A stretch of DNA of 64,000 bases from Bilabrum cf. latius (taxonomy: Eukaryota > Bigyra: Bicosoecida > Bigyra > Bicosoecida), in contig OZ237739.1 in the NCBI GenBank assembly GCA_965178125.1, positions 186,001 to 250,000 of the forward strand, in the 5' to 3' direction. The notes below the pieces were generated by a model. The model saw only the letters and a list, made by a program, of their open reading frames with translations. It had not been told where the DNA came from and made no database searches. Of the stretch, positions 37,701 to 49,300 are shown in pieces. The translations under genes were made by a program, and so were the position numbers. Each line of letters opens with the position of its first letter. Within the stretch, counting starts at the first letter, position 1.

Positions 37701-38054
37701 CGCAAAATCGATAGAATGGCACTTGATTACAACAAAGTCGGTCGATACTGGGCACTCTACCTTGATCACGAGACAGTGAGGCGTGGAAACTCTTCTGAGG
37801 CGTTGGGTCACAGGTTTCGCCAGCTACACGTGGGCTACACAGGCTCAAGCCCTGACAACCATGGATGTATTTACTGACACATACAGTAATGTACAGCTGC
37901 TCTGGAACTGAACTGACAGACCAGCGAATCACTAGCAAAAGACCATCGAGACTTGTCCGTCAGCGAGAACAGGTGCAAGGTGTCGAGCAAGGGCCTTGCA
38001 AGGCAATCGATTGCAAACTAGACAAAGAAAAAGTTGCAGTAGATTGTGCTACAT
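34727..38054 (-). CDS. Asp-rich, Cys-rich surface-type protein
   Basis: The stop is TGA 34729-34727. Confident coding is about 37811-37222 and 36899-34727, joined across a 322-nt intron. A candidate first exon at 38054 encodes a signal-like start (MQHNLLQLFLCLVCN) but its junction is unresolved. UAG=Gln occurs at 37457, 36679, 36154 with 36157, and 34948 among others. Paired cysteines (TACTSTCAQK, ICSQCGRA, TCSTNCSM, AAGCCADG) suggest disulfide-bonded modules. Between them lies a repeat array HTHGNGTDDTILDDDD (36250-36600) plus DDTTDD runs. A Ser/Gly linker and acidic stretch precede a hydrophobic C-terminus (ALAAALIAFAVVLAATAQ), typical of a GPI anchor or tail anchor. The likely location is the cell surface or wall; acidic repeats could bind calcium. 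Confidence 0.7.
36250..36600 (-). repeat. 51-bp tandem repeat, His/Asp-rich
   Basis: About six near-identical 51-base units encode HTHGNGTDDTILDDDDT, one of them shortened, followed by degenerate acc-gac-gat repeats encoding TDD units. Confidence 0.9.
36900..37221 (-). other. Intron in Asp-rich protein gene
   Basis: 322 nt, phase 2, GTGAGT donor and pyrimidine-rich ..CCCCACGTCCAG acceptor. It bypasses a TGA directly after the donor. Confidence 0.7.
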
Positions 38055-39325
38055 GCTAGGTCTGCTGGCTATTCCAATCTCCAACCAGCCCAAAGCTGCT
38101 AAACGTGCCCTCACCAAAGCCAGCGCGCGCTGCAAGGGAGAGCCGGTGCTCCCATGAGACAGTCCTTTCGGAGAATCAGCTGACAGTGCTGTTGAAACAG
38201 TAACTATTACTGATAGTGTTGGAATTAAACTTCGCATCACTTGCCTCTAGACTATCCTTTTTGTCCTCCAATAGCTTGTGTTTTAGTGCCGATAAACCAG
38301 ATTCACACTTGCTGCACCGGAAATATCACGCCACAATGCTGCCACGTGCGGGAGGAATTATTCTGGTATTCTGGTATTCTGGGAGGATGAGAATACTGAA
38401 TACCTACAGGACGAATCACCATGCAGCAAGGTCGTTTAGGCAGCCAACCATTCGCCTGTACAAGGCAGCACGAGGAGCTCGCGAAACTCCCTTGCCAGTG
38501 GCTGCAACCACGCGATGCGACCTATGAGCCGCATGTCCTGGTCGCATCACTCCAGTCTAGAATGAGGCAGAGCAGCCAGAACCACAGCCAACCTCAAGAT
38601 TGCAACGGACCAGCCAACCACGCATGCTGAGCAGTGCGGCTCACCCCTTGCGTGTTCGACCAGCCTCACACCTCTGCAGTGCCTGCGACTCGTCAGTGCA
38701 CTGCACCCCGGTGTTAGGTCAGTGGACAAAACATTGCCAACACACCCCGGCGCTGCTCGCCCGCAGATGATGCCTTCGTTTGCCAGCGACTTGCAAATCA
38801 TGATGCTTCCTGCTTTAAAATGAGCGTGCGAGCTCCTATTCATAGTTCTCAGCTCCGGCTGGGCCGCGTGGCATGGTCCGCACGGCTGCGGTCTGCTGCT
38901 CCACCGTGATTGCAACAGCGGGTGCGACCACTGGCCCACCAGTGGTCGCGCAAGTTTGACGCCCACAACCACCGCCACCATCGCTTGTGGCTCGACGAGT
39001 CCACACTTCCCCGCCGATTGATTCCGGCTGTTCGGCTCGAGGACAGAGCGGTCTGCCGCCCAAGCACACGGCCCATGGTGCTTTCCCCGTCCGCTGAACA
39101 CACCAGTGCAGCTGCCTGTGGCAGTGGTGTCAAACCGCCTGTCGCGCTGGTTCTACCTGCAAGTTCTTACCAGTTGCGCTTGTATCATCTGCGGTGCTGC
39201 CACAAGCCCTAGACCACGGTGGTCCTTACCTCGAGTAATGCATATTTTCTGTCAAGTGCTCGTTACAATATCCGATCATCAACTGGTGAAATAGGTTTCT
39301 CAGGGCATTTCTTACCATTTATCAC
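37812..39325. other. Long divergent intergenic region
   Basis: About 1.5 kb between the Asp-rich gene (minus) and SH2-like gene 3 (plus). It is AT-richer than its surroundings. It may hold the 5' exon of the Asp-rich gene near 38054 and both promoters. No other gene could be supported. Confidence 0.45.
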
Positions 39326-42256
39326 ATGGCGGAGGCCAGATCTTTCGGATTCATAAATGCACTGAAAAATAAATTGGGGTGAGGTGCATCGATCCCGGAC
39401 CAAGAAGGCAGGTCTTTGCAGATCCACATTTTACCCTGAAGCCCACCGGCCTCTTGAAATCGCTGCAGACTGGACCCGGCTCAGGAAACATGCGATTGGC
39501 TGAAGTTGCGAGAAGCTATCAAAGAGCGATCCAAAGACAAACCGTTCAAGATGATTTGCAGGGCCTACCGGGTTGCACTCGGATTGGCCTTCCCGGCGGC
39601 CCGCCGCGACGGCGAAGGTGGTGCTGCAAGTATGCCCTAGGCAGAGCGATTCAAGCTGAGCAAATTGCTACAAGTTCTGACCGTAGTTTGTGGCGATGAG
39701 ATCGGTGCATTCGAAACGCAGAAAGACGTCGGTGCGGTACTAGTTCTAGCAGGGCGTCGAGTGGATGCTTTGCGAACGGCATACGGTCTATTTGGATTCC
39801 AGGGGGCTTGTGACCAAGACACAGTCGAGGCAATCGTAGATTGCTGCCAGCCGTAGCCTGTGTTCCGGGGCAGTGGCGACGGCAGCGCCGTTTGGCGCGG
39901 AGGGAGGTGGGCAGCGCACATCACGAACACCGACGACGATCCGGCGTGCCTGGCTGCGACACTGCACGCCCGCAGGGGCCTCACAACGCAAGCAGGCAGC
40001 ATGATGGACGCAAGAGACAGCTTCGAAGCATTCCGGCAGATCTTCGAGCACAAGCTAAGCTGCAGCGACGAACAAGCAGATCTTCGGGGTGCAGCCGGCC
40101 CCTACCGCTGTTCTGGGCCCGACACCATGGTGCAGGTGCAGATCCGCATGCAGAAGAAAACAGGCGGGGCTGCATAGGGCGGCGCAAGCGACTCAAGGGC
40201 AGGTGATCGAGCAGCAGTCGACGGGCAAGCTAGTGATGCCGACTCGGAGGACCCGTTCGCCGGCTACGAGTGGGTCCCTCATGTGCCCGGTCTACAAGAG
40301 GAGCAGCTGCAGTGGGCCATCGGGCGGTTCCAGCGTGCCATTTTTGGGGCGCGTGGCGGTGGCAACGCATGGGGTGGGACCGATGCAGAGCTGAGCATCC
40401 CCAACGGGCCCGGCACGCCCATCTTCGCCATTGCTCTTGCGTTCTTCCTGTCGGACGCGCACAGCTTCCGGCTGTGCATGCAGGTGCCGATGGTGTTTCA
40501 AGGCGAGGCACTCAGGGCACTGGCTCACGGCATCAACCCCAAAGCCCTCAACCACGCGGTCTTTAGATTCGAATCGGAACACTACTAGGAGGATGACACG
40601 CCACTGGCCGGTGCCGCCAGTGCTGGCATCCCTGTTTCCTCCGGTGCCCATCGGGTCGCATTCGCCATTCGCATGGCCAATGGCGTGGGCAGTCCACCAG
40701 CTCTCTCGAATGCACGGAGCCGCCTGGACACACGCGACCTCTACGCCTACCTGCACGTCAGGGGCGACGGTGACGCGAAGAGCATCCACAGGGAGAAGGA
40801 TGGCGCTTGCAACGTGACAATCATCCACAACACCCACCAAATTCTCGGGTCCGACGAAACCCTGGCGAAGCAGGGGGTCATTGTGACGGGTGCAGACATG
40901 GTGTACCTAGAAGACCTCCGGCCCAAGGTACCGGTTTGGCAGCTGCACGGTAATTTGCAGCTCGTGCCTCTGGACTGGTACGCAAGTCCTCTCGAAGTAG
41001 ACCCGAAGCACACAGACGGCATGCGGATGCAACAAGTTCGGCTGAAGCAGATGGGTGTGCGCGTGCCGGTCCGTGATGCTAGCGGCGGTTCAGGTTCATT
41101 CGCAACCAGCGCGGTCCATCGACCGCACGTGGTCCAGAGAGAGGTAGGAGGGCAGTTTGAGGCAGAGGTGGCGGCGGCCGCGGTCCGCCTGGGTGCCCAT
41201 GTGCAGGTGCTGAGCGCGCCGCCAAACGCCGTCGGTCCGAAAGAAAGCTCGCTCGTCGCATATTCCGAGGCAGCCGCCAGGACCAGTCGTGGGCTGAAAG
41301 GGGTGCTAGAGGAGGCCATGGGACAGGGGCGTGGTTTCGACGTGCTGGAGGTACAGTTCTCGGGGGCGGGCGAGGCGCACCGATTGCGGGAAATGGGCAA
41401 GATGGCGCGAGAATCCCAGTCTAGGGCCAGAGCGAGGGGAACCCAGGGCGCACGGGCTCGGGCACAGGCAGGAGGCGGGGCACCACCGGCACAGAGTCGA
41501 GTCGAAGTCCACGATCCTGCTCACACCCGGCGGGCCCTTGCATCCGCTGGTGTGTCCCCTCCCGCGATTCCAACGCAGTTCATGGCCGTTGACGAGGACG
41601 AGGGAGAACGGCCTCGGTCCGGTGATGCACCTTCGTTCGCACCTGCACCTGCGCCTGCATCTGCACCTGCGCCTGCGCCTGCACCTGCACCTGCACCTGC
41701 ACCTGCACCTGCACCTGCACCTGCACCTGCACCTGCACCTGCACCTGCACCTGCACCTGCACCTGCACCTGCACCTGCACCTGCACCTGCACCTGCACCT
41801 GCACCTGCACCTGCACCTGCACCTGCACCTGCACCCGCACCTGCACCTGCACCCGCACCTGGTACTGGGGCTGGTGGGGAGTGGGCGGACGCAGAGAATG
41901 AGGTTGGGGATGGGTCGGGCCGGTAGCGTTGGTTCCATGGCCACCAGGGAGGAATCGCAGCCGTGTGCCCGAACTTCTTGGATAAGCTCGGCGACTTTGC
42001 AGCGAATGAGGTTTCGGGGGGCGGGGCCGGTTCGTCCAGCGATGAGGGGGAATCCCCGGGGGACGGGGAGTCTGTACCGCTTGTTCGCCGCGCTATGGAG
42101 AACCAGCCGCAAGGAGCGCCAGCCAAGGGCGCAAAACGGGCAGCAGGGGCGACCGCAGGCACCGGCAGCCTGCTGCAAGGCGCCTGCGCTCGGCTGCTGG
42201 CCGGCGGTCACTCCTTCACAATGGTAACGGTTCGCGGTGCACCCCCTCCGAAGTGA
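39326..42256 (+). CDS. SH2-like family protein 3 (tandem copy)
   Basis: Exon 1 is 39326-39378, exon 2 39469-42256 (TGA), 946 residues. UAG=Gln occurs at 39638, 39854, 40175, 40586 and 41924. The N-terminal helical block (DWLKLREAIKERSK) and GFQG segment match the other members. The SH2-like strand reads GGRWAAHITNTDDD, so the Arg of FLVR is missing. Block DPFAGYEWVPHVPGLQEEQ (about residue 277), NGPGTPIFAIALAFFLSDAH and MQVPMVFQGEALRAL follow, then a third block (VAFAIRMANG, LDTRDLYAYLHV). An Ala-Pro repeat (41638-41865) separates these from a conserved C-terminal strand motif (GGHSFTMVTVRGAPPPK). No membrane helices. The biochemical role is unknown; a scaffold or adaptor is inferred. Confidence 0.75.
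39379..39468 (+). other. Conserved phase-2 intron, SH2-like gene 3
   Basis: 90 nt, GTGAGG donor, CGCTGCAG acceptor, after a 53-nt first exon. Without it the frame hits TGA. Confidence 0.78.
41638..41865 (+). repeat. CACCTG hexamer array (Ala-Pro)
   Basis: About 37 imperfect gcacct/gcgcct units encode an Ala-Pro linker in SH2-like protein 3. Confidence 0.95.
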
Positions 42257-42335
42257 CTGATTCACACAAATATTCAGCCCTTCTCTAGCCGTAGACAAGT
42301 CCAGCATTGCGAATCTCCGATCCGATCGGTATTTG

Positions 42336-45300
42336 ATGCCTCAGCCAGCAGACTGGTCAACCCAGGTGGAGCACATTCTCGCGGCCCTGCAGAACCAATT
42401 CGGGCAAGCATGGACAAGCGGGGCCTTGATGCATGTATGGATGAGCCACAGCTTGTAGCATCCCTGCGTACCGCGCTAGGTCAAGCATTCGGTCGGCGCG
42501 AAGCTTCAAGTAGCACTGAGGAGCTAAGGACTGCGCTTTCGGTGTTCCCAGCGAAGTACCAAGACTTCAATAGCAGTGTTAAAGAGGTAGCTCACATGGT
42601 CTTAGAGCTACGGAGCAGGTTTGGGCTTCACGGGTTCCAGGGATTGAAGTCGCCAGGCGAAGCCGAGGCGATCTTGGAATGCACATAGCCTGCTCTTGCT
42701 AATTCGACCCATCGCGGCGGCAGATGGCTTGCATACATTGACAAAACAGCACCACGATCCCGATACGTGATCACCGTTGCAATGCACTCTCGATCTCATG
42801 GGGACGATTCTGCCAGAACGGACAGCGGCGACGCCGTGCTCAAGGCTAACGCGGAGCAAGCAGCCGCCCCTAGTACCACCAGCGGCGGAACAGGGTCCTC
42901 AGTAGAGCCTGTGCAAGCTGTTCAGCCCAAGGGCGCGCCCACGGTCGCGTGGTAGCTGGATAAACCCGCTTTCGAGGCAAAGCTGGTTCCATCGGATGCG
43001 GCTGTACACGGTGGTGCAGCGACAGCGGCGACACACGATGCGGAATACCCTCGCGTGGAGCTGTTCCGTGAGCCGTTACCGCCTTTACAGGTTTCTGGCC
43101 CGCAAGGGAGCGAAACAGGCGCGCAGTGCAAGCAAGCCGGCCTAGACCTGCAAGACAAGCTGCAGGGGGGCGCGCGCGGCGTAGCGGCAGATCTCTACCG
43201 CTGTCGCCACCCCGATGGCATGGTGCACGTTCAGATCCGTCTGCGCAGAAAGGTGCAGAGAGGCGCGGCAGCCCCAGCCTCTATCGGTGCTGGTGGCGGG
43301 GCTTCCGCCGCAGATGCAGACTAGGCCGCTTCGGCGGCTGCGGAGCCCCAGGACCCGTTCGCCGGCTACGAGTGGGTCCCTCACGTGCCCGGGCTAGAAG
43401 AGGAGCAGCTGCAGTGGGCCACGGATCGGTTCAAACAGCACTTCGAGGAGAATCTCGGTGGCTTCGGGAATGCGTGGGACGGGTGTCGCAGCGATTTGAG
43501 CGTACCCAACGGGCCCGGCACGCCCATCTTCGCCATCGCACTGGCATTCTTCTTATCGGACGCGCACAGCTTCCGGCTGTGCATGCAGGTGCCGATGGTG
43601 TTTCAGGGCGAGGCACTCAGGGCGCTGGTATTGAGGAACTTCGACCTTCCTGGGGCGCTGGTGCAGCAGGCGCAAGTGCTTTAGGCGCGAGGGCGTGAGG
43701 GAGACCCCGAGCGGATTCCATTCGCGATCCGGATGCCGTCTAGCACAAGCTTGGGGCAGGAGCTCGATGCCCGCGACCTGAAGGCCTCGCTGTTCCTCGT
43801 TGGGTCCAAGCGGCTCGGTGAGGATGGAGTGGAGGTCGCCGCCGCATCACAGATCACGGTAGAGTACATCCACCCAGAGCCGGGCGAATACGGAGGCGAC
43901 GGCGAGTACTACAGAGAGTCCAAAGACCCGATCGACCTGCTCGCCAAAGGGATGGACACGCTGTGCGCAGCGGTCACCATGCAGGACATCCTCCAGCTGG
44001 CAAGCAAGGAATACCCGAACGGCATCGCAAAGTACGCGGCGAGGGCAGAGCCGCTCGATGTGCACGCCCGGTCTCCTCCCAGCAAGCCTACAGCCAGCAT
44101 GCGCATGAGGGCGGTCAGGCTGGGCGCCGGCGAGGCGCTGCGATCGCTCGGAGTACAGCCGCTGCCGGTGCCCGCAGCAACTGCAGCCGATGTCGATGCT
44201 GCAGTTCGACGGACTATGTGCGGCTCCTCGGGTGGCAAGCGGCCTGGCAAGCGCGTTGTTGTGAGCCGTGCTGCAGGACAAAGGCCTGGCGCACTGGGCC
44301 TTGCCGATGCCTCTCCAACCCCCCATGACACTCATGACAGCCTGTTGAGGGCTGCGGTCAGGCACGGCAGAGGGATCATGGAGGTCCACTATGCGGGCAA
44401 CACTGTCGGTCAGGGTACAAGGGGTGGCGGCCCGGGAGCTGCAGGGGACTCTTTAGAAGAGGGAGCCGTTGGGGCCGCGATGGCGCACAGGAGACCGTTC
44501 CGGCTGGCGCATGTCGGGGCGGGGGCGGCGCTGGGGCCATCGGCCGGTCTGGCTGGCCTGCAAGGGACATCGGTTCCTGCGGAAACAAGGCATCTGTTCG
44601 GTGGTTGTGCAGGCACGAAACGTGGGGAGCAGGTCGGGGCGGCTGAGCCGAGCGGGGGCTCCAGCGGCCCGCTTCACAGCATCCCGCATCCAATGGGAGA
44701 TGTCAGGCGCGGGGGCGGCGGCAGCGGTGGACCTGGCAGCGGAAGCAGGGGAGGAAGAGGTAGAGGAGGAGGAGGTGGACGCGGTAAACCTGGCAGCGGA
44801 AGCAGGGGAGGAAGAGGTACAGGAGGAGGTGGAGCGGCAGGTGGTGCTGCTCCAATGGAATCGGGCGAGTCGGATGGTGACGAAATGGGTGCAGGTGCAG
44901 GTGCAGGTGCAGGTGCTGGTGCTGGTGCTGGTGCTGGTGCTGGTGCTGGTGCTGGTGCTGGTGCAGGTGCAGGTGCTGGTGCTGGTGCTGGTGCTGGTGC
45001 TGGTGCTGGTGCTGGTGCAGGTGCAGGTGCTGCTGGCTGGCCTCCAGACGGTTGGGCGGCTCAGGGGCATTGGGGTGGGGTGCCACAAGGGGGGCAGGCT
45101 GCGATGGATGGCGATGATGGTGATGATGGTGATCACGATGATGGTGACCAGAAAGAACCTTCGGGCTGGGGTCGATTCTTTAGTTTGCCAGTAGTGCTGC
45201 CGACAGCATAGGGTGGTGGCAGGATGGATGACGAACCGGAGGAGGTGCCCCCCGATGCAGAAGAAGCTGCCAGGCAGCTCGCATTCGAAGAGTGGCAGGC

Positions 45301-45607
45301 ACGACAGGAGAGGTTGCAGGACGAACGGGAAGCGAGGGCTCGCGGGGTTCCCGTCGGCGCCGTGTTCTCTGGGAATACGTTGCCCTGGGAAGGCATTAGG
45401 CGGAGCATCGGGCGTGGGGGCCAAAGAGGTGGAGGTGCCCGCGCACAAGGGGGGGTCGCAGGGGGCCGCGGCTCCGGCTCGGTGCGCTTGCCAGGCCGCC
45501 GTGTTGTAGGGGCCGGGCGTGGTCTCGTCGAGTGGGCGGGACTTTCTCTCCTGGCCAGCGGCCAGCATTTCACGATCGTGACCGTGTCAGGCCCAGCCCC
45601 ACAGTAA
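42336..45607 (+). CDS. SH2-like family protein 4 (5' end irregular)
   Basis: From 42410 to TAA 45605-45607 one frame is open for 1,066 codons, with UAG=Gln at 42686, 42953, 43322, 43682 and 45209. It contains LRSRFGLHGFQGLKSPGEAE, GGRWLAYIDKTAPRS (Arg of FLVR replaced), DPFAGYEWVPHVPGLEEEQ, NGPGTPIFAIALAFFLSDAH, IPFAIRMPSS and YIHPEPGEYGGDG. These are followed by a Gly/Arg-rich and Ala-Gly-repeat linker, an acidic coiled coil (EEVPPDAEEAARQL) and the family C-terminal motif (GQHFTIVTVSGPAPQ). The conserved N-terminal helix (DWSTQVEHILAALQNQFG, from ATG 42336) lies in a different frame, and no family-type first exon fits between it and the preceding gene. The copy may be 5'-truncated, frameshifted or carry an intron I cannot place. 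Confidence 0.65.
44889..45033 (+). repeat. GGTGCT/GGTGCA hexamer array (Ala-Gly)
   Basis: About 24 units encode an Ala-Gly linker in SH2-like protein 4, at the place where protein 3 has Ala-Pro and protein 5 has Gly-Ser. Confidence 0.95.
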
Positions 45608-46312
45608 CGGGTGATGCTCGTCCCACTACTAGACCTCTCTAGAGGCCCCGCACTCAGATTCGGATGCATAAAGCAAAGCAGAAGAGCCACATCAATGAAA
45701 AAACCTGTGTACCGGGCCTTGGCTCTCGAGTCCGGAATCCAGAATCTAGATTCCAGAAATACAGAAATACAGAAATACATTGTTGGGTAAAGATTCCGTA
45801 AGCACCCAGATGCACCGTCACCCCCGAGGGGGTTTGGGTGATCACCTAGATCCAGAGGAGCCCTAAAACAAAGGACTACAAGACCCCCGACCCTTTCAGG
45901 CCAAGGGCCCCCCGTTCTCAGCCTATGCCGCCGAGTTCCCATTCTTCGCCATCAATGTGGTCCCCCACAGGCCCCCAGCCTGTTGCCTTCACAAGGAGAA
46001 AGCATACAGGTGCGGAGCGTGTGCCCGGCACAAGGCGCGGTCCAGTCCCACATCAGGGTCCCCGGTCGAGACCCACCATTTCCTCCTCCATGACCGTCTC
46101 TGCGTCTCACGATCCTTCAGAGAGGCGAGCATGCACGCGCTCATGCCTTTGGCCCATTGCCTCTCTATATCCTTTAGCAAGCCGTGGGGTTTGAAAATCC
46201 GTCGTTCCAGATTTTGGACGATTAGTAACGTGCCACAGTGCCATCACCATGATGCGCGATTCTGGTTTTCATGCACCGTCTAGACGATCTTTACACTTTG
46301 AGTCAAATAAGC
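45608..46312. other. Intergenic between SH2-like genes 4 and 5
   Basis: About 700 bases without a supported gene. It includes three tandem copies of cagaaata near 45752-45778 and a duplicated tccagaatctagattccag motif. The promoter of gene 5 should lie here. Confidence 0.5.
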
Positions 46313-49300
46313 ATGTCTACAGCCAGCACAAGAGCGCAAAACCGGCAGAGGATGGATAATTAGTCGTAAGTTCCCTCAATTTTGGCGTTCTTAAAGGTAT
46401 GCGTGGGCCCAGCAGGTATTTTCCAAAATGCCCATGCCGGCATCTAGCGCAGTCCGACCAAACCAACGCACTTCAAGGTCCAAGATCTATTCGAGATCAT
46501 CGATAAGACCGGATGTGCTGATAAGGACCCCATCAAAGCGGCTTGGTGCGTTGCTCTCGGAATCGCGTTCGATGTACGAAAGACGGCTAGGTACAGCGAG
46601 CTGTTGGCGGTCCTCTCCGCTCTGCACCCCCAGTCTGACAATCTGGAGGATGCTCTGGTTGAAGTGGGCCGGAAGCTGCATCAGCTTCGATCCTCACTCG
46701 GCGTGTTTGGATTCCAGGGCGTCTGCAGCCGCGCCAAGGCGAGTGCGATCCTCGAGCTGACTAGACCCCATGGCTACGGTGGCCGGTGGTTGGTGTACAT
46801 TGACCGAGACACTGCTTTGAGTAGTCGGTGTCTATCGCTGTTGGTGGACTCACGGCGGTCCGAAGGACCAAATGTCATCGCCTTTGACCCCCACCGCCTG
46901 GACCAGGAGGCCTTCGAGAAGAAGCTCAAGAACGCGCCGGCGCCCAAGCAAGACACAGGTCCCCCGAGCAAGGCAGCACCCGGCAGCAGCCAGGCTGCAA
47001 CGGCTAAGGATGCCAAGCTCGCTCACGGCGCAGCGCTGCTGGGCAAGATCGTGGGGATGCATCCGGAGAGTCCTATCCTCGCGCACATCCGCATGCGGGA
47101 GGCAACTCGGCCCAGGGCCCCGCAGGTGGTGCCGTACCAAGGAGCCGAGGATGTGCCTGCAGCCAGCGGCGCAGGGGCGAGCACGCCGGTGGGTGCATCT
47201 GCGAAGAAATCTGCCCCGGGATCACCTGGCCAGGCCGCGGGGGGAGCCGCAGCCGCGACTGCAGCCACCTCGAGTACTTCATCAACCGATGGCGATGCTG
47301 CGGACCCGTTCGCCGGCTACGAGTGGGTCCCTCACGTGCCCGGGCTACAAGAGGAGCAGCTGCAGTGGGCCGTGGACCGGTTCTAGGGTGCAATCCTTGG
47401 GCAATACGACGGCGACAACGCATGGAAGGGCACCAAGACAGGCTTGAGCGTACCCAACGGGCCCGGCACGCCCATCTTCGCCATTGCTCTTGCGTTCTTC
47501 CTGTCGGACGCGCACAGCTTCCGGCTGTGCATGCAGGTGCCGATGGTGTTTCAGGGCGAGGCACTCAGGGCGCTGGCGAAGAAAGACCCCAAGAAAGAAT
47601 TTGACATCGAGAAGGCCTTGGAACAAAAGGTGGAGGTGCTTGGGGATGGCTCCAAGTCTGTTCCATTCGCGATCCGGATGCGGACTGGAGTACACGACAA
47701 GCCATAGCTAGCCGCGCGCGACCTCAGGTCCTACCTGTTCGTGTGGTGCGAAGACTTCTCGGGCTGGAACGATGCAGCTTCGGCGTCGCTTCAGTACCTC
47801 CACCCGGAACCGAACAAGTACGACGACGCGGAATTTGTCAAGCAATCGGCGGAGGCTCTGACACTGTGGTCCAACGGGCAGCACCTGGGGGCCATGGCAA
47901 TTACCACGGCTGACCTGTTGGCATTGACCCGCAAGGACTACGTCAACGGAATCAGGAAGTACGCCGACCGCGCTGTGCCCCTGGACGTGTACAGCCAGCG
48001 AGACGACCCCGTTCCGGGCACCGAGCAGATGCTCATGCGGGCAGTCCGGCTTGGCGCCCACAAGGCCCTCCGTGATCTTGGGATCGAGCCCGAAACGTCC
48101 CAATCGGGCGAGAAGCAAGACGCTCCTGATGCAGCCTCATCGTCGGCTGCACGGCCTGCTTTCAAGGCGGCAGCAACACCGGCAGGGACAGCGGCGGGCG
48201 GCGGGGCCAAGTCAATGCCGGACAAAGGCGGTGAGACCGACCCCGAGGTGGAGCTCGGGGCGTCCTCCAGCTCTGGAGACAAGACTGTGACACAGACAGC
48301 AGGGATGGTGGGTGGCCAAGGCGACAAGGAGGTTGTTCATGTTGTGGGGGGTCGTGCCGAAGACGGTGATGGTTTGGAGCCTCAGGAAGGCTGGGAGACT
48401 GGCAGCCAGGCTGGTGCTGAGTAGGGTGGAGGCGGGGGCGAAGGCTGGCCGACTGGCGAAGGCAGCGGAGGCCCTGGCTCTGGCTCTGGCTCTGGCTCTG
48501 GCTCTAGCTCTGGCTCAAGGTCTGGCTCTGGCTCCGGTCAGAGGCGGGCCGGTGACCCACAGGGTGAGCCGACTCCGAGTCTGAGTCTGAGTCCCAGTGA
48601 TATGCATGCCCTTGCCATGCGACTCGGAGCAGATGTTGACCTGACGGAGGCGCCTGCGTCTGATCCATTGACTCAGCTGCAGGCGCAGGGTGCTGGACCA
48701 GGCACTGTCATCCACGGAGACCCAGTTGGTACAGCGATCGTGCAGGCCACTGTGCTCGGCAGGGCACTGACAGTGTTGGACTTCGGAGCTTCCTAGGGCA
48801 CTGCTGGTCCGGTGCGAGCAGCTCCAGGCGATGTCTCTGGTGATGGTGGCGTCGGTGCTTTTCCAGAACTGCCTTCCTTTCCTGCAGAGGGCAGGGGGGC
48901 TGCTCCCGTGCCCGGCGAAAATCGAGCGGGTGATGGCACTGGGGGCGGCACACCTGGAAGGACAGATGGGGCAGGTGCGGCAGGTGGGCAAGGAGGTATA
49001 GCAAGAGACGAAGGATACAGATTACGTGACAACGAGGAACGGGAATTGCGCTTCGGCGATCGCATCGCTGACCCCGGCGTCAATGTGCCTGATGACGCCG
49101 TAGGCATTTGGGCGGATGCCGCGGAGCTAATGGCAGGGGTGGGGCGCGGCGAACCAATGCCCCGCCACAGGTGGGAACTGTTGCCTGACTATGCACCCGG
49201 TCAATAGCAGGGTCCCGACGTGGACGCCGATAGCGTGGGTCCGATCGACCGGGCCCAGTTTGAATCGTTCTTCGAGTAGGAGCAGCGGAACCGGGGGGAT

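Noticed and set aside
38547-39101. Minus-strand 184-codon frame in the long intergenic region.
   Set aside because: Composition is unlike the neighbouring proteins, many Cys/Arg/Trp, with no domain and no clear start. Treated as chance.
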